The notes under the pieces: model-generated
Database searches by the model: none
Told to the model about the DNA's origin: nothing
What the model saw: only the letters and a program-made list of their open reading frames with translations
Translations under genes and position numbers: made by a program
Assembly (NCBI GenBank): GCA_023230925.1
Contig: JALNWK010000087.1
Location: 1-6,546 of the forward strand
DNA length: 6,546 bases
Source of the DNA: Limnochordia bacterium
Lineage (GTDB): Bacteria; Bacillota; Limnochordia; DUMW01
Reading direction: 5' to 3'
In this document: positions 6,429-6,546 of the stretch, in pieces
Position numbering within the stretch: position 1 is the stretch's first letter
How the letters are laid out: each line of letters begins with the position of its first letter

Positions 6429-6546
6429 GCGTCAAAGCTAACCCACATGGCGACAGCTTTGTTGTGATGGGATAATTGAACCATCATAACCAAGTGAGGT
6501 GACTTGTGTGGTGACCCAAGACAAACGTCAGCTTTGGGAGGAACGT
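6425..6546 (+). mobile_element. Left end of a probable IS66-family insertion sequence (partial)
   Basis: The terminus GTAAGCGTCAAAGC begins at 6425. IS66-family elements typically begin with GTAAGCG and duplicate 8 bp of target, so AGAGCTTT (6417-6424) would be the left target copy. The first ORF starts about 85 bases in, the normal distance for tnpA in IS66 elements. The right end lies outside the window, so neither the matching inverted repeat nor the second target copy can be checked. Confidence 0.7.
6508..6546 (+). CDS. tnpA: Start of IS66-family TnpA accessory protein (partial)
   Basis: Thirteen codons are present, reading MVTQDKRQLWEER, and the gene runs off the right edge. IS66 TnpA proteins usually begin with a short charged stretch of the form (M)-x-K-R-x-L-W-x-x-R before a 'SG.s...WC..' region. 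The match is good though short. GTG 6508 lies 8 bases after GAGG (6496-6499); the adjacent GTG 6511 is an equally possible start. TnpA is a small helix-turn-helix-like accessory protein made with TnpB and the TnpC transposase. Identification rests on this short match and the IS terminus just upstream. Confidence 0.65.
   Translation, partial: MVTQDKRQLWEER

Noticed and set aside
6218..6493. Minus-strand 91-codon ORF at the right end
   Set aside because: It crosses the IS66 boundary from IS DNA into flanking DNA and matches no family, so it is a chance frame.

Overview
The window holds one three-gene operon on the + strand (887-5701), flanked on both sides by sequence without an intact gene, with the left end of an insertion sequence at the right margin. 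The operon encodes a SIR2-domain protein, a small protein of unrecognised fold, and an SMC/Rad50-like ABC ATPase. The order effector - small middle protein - SMC ATPase, the tight spacing and the paired domains match the Lamassu family of anti-phage and anti-plasmid systems (LmuA-LmuC-LmuB; related to V. cholerae DdmABC and to the 'ABC three-component' systems), in its Sir2-effector form. I consider the family assignment likely. It rests on gene order and visible motifs, not on a database search.

Layout. 1-90: a hairpin followed by a T-run, probably the terminator of a gene left of the window. 149-161: a small GGGAC/GTCCC hairpin that resembles dispersed palindromic repeats. 181-886: no credible gene and no convincing promoter; a 5-bp hairpin lies 60 bases before the first gene. 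887-2758: SIR2 protein (LmuA-like). 2800-3465 (or from GTG 2776): middle protein (LmuC-like). 3452-5701: ABC ATPase (LmuB-like), overlapping the middle gene by 14 bases. 5702-6424: no intact gene, only short open fragments, one 8-bp hairpin and a short ORF cut off at the IS boundary. 6425-6546: left end of a probable IS66-family element, with a GTAAGCG terminus and the first codons of its tnpA.

How the genes probably work together (inference from the Lamassu family). The SMC-like ATPase and the middle protein form a sensor that recognises foreign DNA ends or structures. They hold the SIR2 effector inactive until triggered. The released or oligomerised SIR2 domain would then deplete NAD+ and stop growth of the infected cell. 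The SIR2 and ATPase active-site motifs are intact, so the system looks functional.

Organism. Coding GC looks to be in the mid-40s percent by eye. Purine-rich Shine-Dalgarno sites, a T-run terminator, GTG starts and the IS66 tnpA start all suggest a Firmicutes-type bacterium, perhaps a clostridial lineage. This is a weak inference. The defence operon next to an IS and decayed sequence is typical of an accessory or defence island.
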